Assembly (NCBI GenBank): GCA_026182355.1
Contig: JAPFBL010000002.1
Span: 1,798,001-1,862,000 of the forward strand
Direction of reading: 5' to 3'
Origin: Hermatobates lingyangjiaoensis
Taxonomy: Eukaryota > Arthropoda > Insecta > Hemiptera > Hermatobatidae
DNA: 64,000 nt
The translations under genes and the position numbers were made by a program. Of this stretch, positions 60,230 through 64,000 are shown piece by piece. Within the stretch, counting starts at the first letter, position 1, and every line of letters begins with the position of its first letter. Under the pieces are notes generated by a model. That model did no database searches, had not been told where the DNA came from, and saw only the letters and a program-made list of their open reading frames with translations.

Positions 60230-60908
60230 TTATTGCTCTTTCCCATAATTGAAACTTCATGATTTTTTTTTATGAACTGCTAATTTTTTGTTCCATTTTC
60301 GGTCATATTTTCATTATTTTTTAATGAGCCGTTTAGCGTCAAAAAAACATTTTCTGAAAACAGAAATCAAACTGCAACGCCCCTTTAGCGAATGTAATTT
60401 TTAAAAAAAAATATCTCAATTCATTCTACACATAAAGTTCTATTTATAGGCATAGTTTCATTTTGATCCGTCAAACAGTATGGCTTGTATCGCTCTCACA
60501 AGCTATGAGATTGAATTATAAGTCAAAATTTGTACATTTTATTGAAAAAAAAATATTTCCCTTTGTTTTAAAATTCTGAATATATTTTTCATTTGTTGCA
60601 TTTGCAAACTCAAAGATAATGTCAAAATTTCAAAACTCTAGGGTTATCAGTTTAGGAGAAATAAATGTTTTCTAAAAAACGGTTTTTGGCAAAAAAAAGT
60701 GACTTTCCCATCATGCATAATTCTTCCTAAACAATAGAGATCTTCTTCCCTATGGGGCCCATTTTTGTGTAAAATATCAACTTGATCCATCAAAGATTCT
60801 GGACCGTAGCGTGGTAACAAGAAATGCTAACACACTCACCTACCCACCCACCCACCCACATACACAGACTTCATCGAAAAACTTCATAAAATTACTTCTG
60901 GGACCTCT
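60230..60908 (+). repeat. Dispersed ~0.7-kb repeat copy, left of the giant hairpin
   Basis: It runs from around AATGAGCCGTTTAGCG through TTTGATCCGTCAAACAGTAT, CATCATGCATAATTCTTCC and the CCACC-rich stretch, to GGGACCTC, where the hairpin begins. Positions 60545-60908 match 62565-62915 in direct orientation. Confidence 0.85.
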
Positions 60909-62560
60909 TGGTCTTTTCATGAACTTACACGGCGATTCTAACGCCATCTCTTGATCTTTTCATGAAATTACACGGCGATTCTAACACCATCTCTTGATCT
61001 TTTCATGAAACTACACGGCGATTCAATTGCCAACTCTTGGTCTTTTCCTGAAATTACATGGCGATTCTAACGCTATCACTTGGTCTTTTTATGAAATTAC
61101 ACGGCGATTGTAACGCCATCTCTTGGTCTTTTCATGAAGTATCGTGCCGTCAGTCATCGTGCGCGAGAATTGTCCGGGTACGGCGATATCCTGGACCATC
61201 GGTGATATTGAGAGCATCCCCCGCGGAATATTTTTTCTCAATTTAGTTGAGAGAGAGCGCAATAGCGCGTTGAGCACCTTTTAGTGCGTTGTCTTCTTGA
61301 GCTTTTTACTTTTGGAGCTTTGTGAGAAGTTTTTAACCCTCACTTATTGAATTTTCAGCGGTTTTTGCGTTTTTTCCAATTTACTCCCCCCCCCCCCCCC
61401 ATTCTTTTATACCTGACCCATACCCAATTGTACTTTATTACCACCCCTGACAGTTTCTGGATTGAACTTTTACCCTACCTTTCAACGCGTTTATCTCGAC
61501 TCGAGGTGGAGCTACAGGCACGGGGAAAACGCCATTTTAATCAGGAGTGCAAGGAGTATTCGGTGACACCAAAACCCGAAATCGAGGAGGACTTCCCTAT
61601 CATGTCACCGGATACTCCTTGCACTTCTGATTAAAATGGCGTTTTCCCCGTCCCTGTAGCTCCACCTGGAGTCGAGATAAACCCGTTCAAAGGTAGGGTC
61701 AAAGTTCAATCCAGAAATTTTCTGGGTTAGGCGATTGGCCCAGAGGGCCGGAGATGATGGGAAACTGTCAGGGGTGGTAATAAAGTAAAATTGGGTATGG
61801 GCCAAAAATAAAAAAATGGGGGGGGGGGGAGTAAATTGGAAAAACTCAAAAACCGATGAAAATTCAATAAATGAGGGTTAAAAACTTCTCACAATGCTCC
61901 AAAAGTAAAAAGCTCAAGATGACAACACACTAAAAGGTGCTCAACGCGCTATTGCGCTCTCTCTCAACTAAAATGAGAAAAAATTTCCCGCAGGGGATGC
62001 TCTCACCGATGGTCCAGGATATCGCCTTACCCGGACAAGTCTCGCGCGCGATGACTGACCAAGAGATGGCGAAAAGGCCAAGAGATGGCGTTAGAATCTC
62101 CGTGTAGTTTCATGAAAAATCTAGAGATGGCGGTAGAATCGCCATGTAATTTCATGAAAAGACCAAGATATGGCGTTAGAATCGCCGTGCAATTTCATGA
62201 AAAGACCAAGAGATGGCGTTACAATCGCCGTGTATTTTCATGAAAAGACCAAGATGGCGTTAGAATCGCCGTATAATTTCATGAAAAGACCAAGAGATGG
62301 CGTTAAAGTCGCCGTGTAGTTTCATGAAAAGATCAAGAGATGGCGTTAGAATTGCCGTGTAATTTCATGAAAAGAACAAGAGATGGCGTTAGAATCGCCG
62401 TGTAATTTCATGAAAAGACCAAGAGATGGCGTTAGAATCGCCGTTATTTTCATGAAAAAACCAATAGATGTCGTTAGAATCGCCGTGTAATTTCATTAAA
62501 AGACCAAGAGATGGCGTTAGAATCGCCGTGTAGGTTCATGAAAAGACGTAATTTCATGAA
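60909..62560. mobile_element. 1.65-kb fold-back element with 43-bp tandem repeats in its arms
   Basis: The outer left arm (60913-61142) has five full 43-bp units plus a partial one. The outer right arm (about 62059-62550) has about eleven units in reverse complement. The inner arms (61143-61568 and 61603-62058) are unique sequence that pairs at well over 90%, including a C15 tract (61386-61400) facing a G tract (61819-61829). The right arm has an extra block of about 45 bp (about 61719-61765). The loop is 34 bases (61569-61602). Long inverted repeats with tandem sub-repeats at their outer ends are the layout of fold-back transposons. No transposase is present. Confidence 0.9.
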
Positions 62561-62990
62561 GAAAATAATTCCCGTTGTTTTAAAATTCTGAATATATTTT
62601 TCGTTTATTGCATTAGTAACCTCAAAGATAATGCCATATTTTCAAAATTCTTAGAATTAATAGTTTAGGGGAAAAAAATATAATCTAAAAACTTTTTTTG
62701 GCAAATAAAGTGAGTTTGCTATTATGCATAATTGCTCCCAAACAACTGGGTTTATGTACACTATGAGGTCCATTTTTGTGTAAACTATCAACTTCATCCA
62801 GCAAAGTTTCTGAACTGTGGCGTGGTAACAAGCAATGCTAACACACTCACCCACCCACCTGCATCCACACTCAGACATCATTGAAAATCTTCATGAAACG
62901 TCTTTTGGGACCTCAAAACATATAATTCCGTCAAAATCTCGAGATTTTTTTTTTCACGATCACTATACTTTACTTATTGTAAAGTAAAAA
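62561..62990 (+). repeat. Dispersed ~0.7-kb repeat copy, right of the giant hairpin
   Basis: It begins inside the family consensus (GTTTTAAAATTCTGAATATA) and runs to the family terminus CACGATCACTATACTTTAC. Confidence 0.85.
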
Positions 62991-63402
62991 CTAAAATATG
63001 AATTTTCAGTTAACTAGTTGACTAAGTTTTATTTATACTTCCGACTTGATGAAAGGCTTTAATGCATTGATTGATGTAGAAGAACGTTTGAAGTGGTGAA
63101 GTGGGCTGTACAAATTTTGCCAGGTCAGCACTGATATGGTAGTATTCCTCAGGGTATAGCCAATTTATCATCTGGTCCTAATTTACCCACCAACAAGTCA
63201 AACGCACTTCTTTTGAAGAAAGTAAAACCTACTCACGACAATATTCGTTATCAAACTGAGATCAACCACGTAAAGTTGTCTTACATCAAAACAGTCAACA
63301 TAGAGCATTCTTGATTTTAATTTTTATTTTATGTCTTCTCTTCTGTGAAAGTTTAATACTAATTTTCCTTTTTTGAATTTTTTTATGTGGTAAATATGAA
63401 TC
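62991..63402. other. AT-rich tract
   Basis: No feature was recognised. Confidence 0.4.
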
Positions 63403-63595
63403 GGGAAGGACGTTAAGCAGTCTGTCTCGAGCTTATATGATGCCAGGTAGTCGCTAAAGATCCCTACTCTAAATTCACTTGAGTTAGGAAGAGTGTTCAT
63501 TGTGTGGTATCACAAAGGAGGGCAATGTTCTGGCTATGTGTGTTCTCTTGTGAGAGTGCCAATGCAACCTAACCTAACCTAACCTAACCTATCCT
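63403..63595 (+). mobile_element. 5'-truncated SINE with telomere-like (CCTAA)n tail
   Basis: The SINE body from GGGAAGGACGTTAAGCAGTC through GCTAAAGATCCCTACTC and TGTGTGGTATCACAAAGG is present without the tRNA head. The tail at about 63567-63595 is five units of CCTAA, i.e. TTAGG on the minus strand. Confidence 0.88.
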
Positions 63596-63787
63596 TGGTG
63601 AAAAAGAGGATTAGATCCAACTATAAGAGAGAGTAGATCTTCCAATGAACTAAAGGTTGAATATCACTCCTTTAAGAAACGTCGCTTCTGAAAACACATC
63701 GACTGACCGAATGAATGCATTCAAATAACTAAACCAGAACAGAAGTGGATCAAGCTGTTTCAGATACTATCAATATTACATTTTTAA

Positions 63788-63927
63788 TACACTTGAGTTA
63801 GGTGAAATCTAGAATTACGAAATGTAGAATGTTCATTGTGTAGTATCAGAATGGGTCAATGTTCTGGCTATGTGTGTTCCCTTGTGAGACTGACACTGCA
63901 ACCTAACTTAATCTAACCTAGGAGTAA
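63788..63927 (+). mobile_element. 5'-truncated SINE fragment
   Basis: CACTTGAGTTAGGTGAAATC, TTCATTGTGTAGTATCAGAA and GTGTTCCCTTGTGAGACTG match the last third of the SINE. The tail is a degraded AACCTAACTTAATCTAACC. Downstream sequence (GGATTAGATGC ... TAAGAGAGAGTA) also matches that downstream of the previous copy. Confidence 0.85.
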
Positions 63928-64000
63928 AACAGGATTAGATGCAGGTACATATAAGAGAGAGTAAACGTTCTAAATGCAATAAGAAATGAGAAAAAGCGGT

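Noticed and set aside
63567..63595. Chromosome end or telomere fusion scar
   Set aside because: It is exactly the tail position of a SINE whose other copies have related CTAA tails, so retroposition explains it.

Overview
This is animal DNA: AT-rich, intron-dominated and heavily repeat-laden. An arthropod is most likely. The only host gene recognised encodes a Shab-type (Kv2) voltage-gated potassium channel whose protein reads like arthropod Shab, and one SINE copy ends in a run of the arthropod telomere unit (TTAGG on the minus strand). I cannot name the species.

Host gene. Two coding exons of Shab lie on the minus strand. Exon A (32300-32881 coding) carries the N-terminus and the T1 tetramerisation domain. 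Exon B (2342-3194) carries S1 to S6, the pore and the first part of the C-terminal tail. They join in phase 0 across a 29.1 kb intron, and exon B ends in phase 1 at a donor, so the rest of the C-terminus lies beyond the left edge. Everything right of about 32.93 kb is either 5' intron or upstream sequence of Shab, or intergenic.

Repeats and mobile elements. (1) An apparently intact Tc1-type DNA transposon with perfect 33-bp terminal inverted repeats and a full DD34E transposase lies at 42814-44395. (2) At least five decayed non-LTR retrotransposon (LINE) remnants keep fragments of reverse transcriptase and, in two, RNase H. (3) A tRNA-derived SINE family is present in four copies, one with a clear 11-bp target duplication inside a LINE remnant. 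(4) Two short retroposon insertions have clean target duplications (12022-12168 and 39169-39307). (5) A roughly 0.7 kb dispersed repeat family carries embedded GA/CA microsatellites. (6) A 1.65 kb fold-back structure at 60909-62560 has outer arms made of 43-bp tandem repeats.

The most interesting theme is a set of small hammerhead-ribozyme-like motifs: CUGANGA core, stem II, GAAA, then a palindromic loopless stem III and a cleavage triplet. Two (45679-45747 and 58022-58078) have near-complete cores with compensating stems. A third type recurs in both arms of a palindromic repeat family with about six copies (24.1, 28.7, 36.7, 41.9, 46.6 and 54.2 kb). Two more are degenerate. They resemble the small, dimer-acting hammerhead variants reported with Penelope-like retroelements. 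The 45.2-46.3 kb copy lies in a 640-bp-period direct-repeat element with a TATA-like promoter just upstream of the ribozyme, which is Penelope-LTR- or retrozyme-like.

The remaining sequence is AT-rich intronic or intergenic DNA with microsatellites and a few GC-richer islands of unknown role. No ribosomal RNA, true tRNA gene, CRISPR array or prokaryotic operon was seen.
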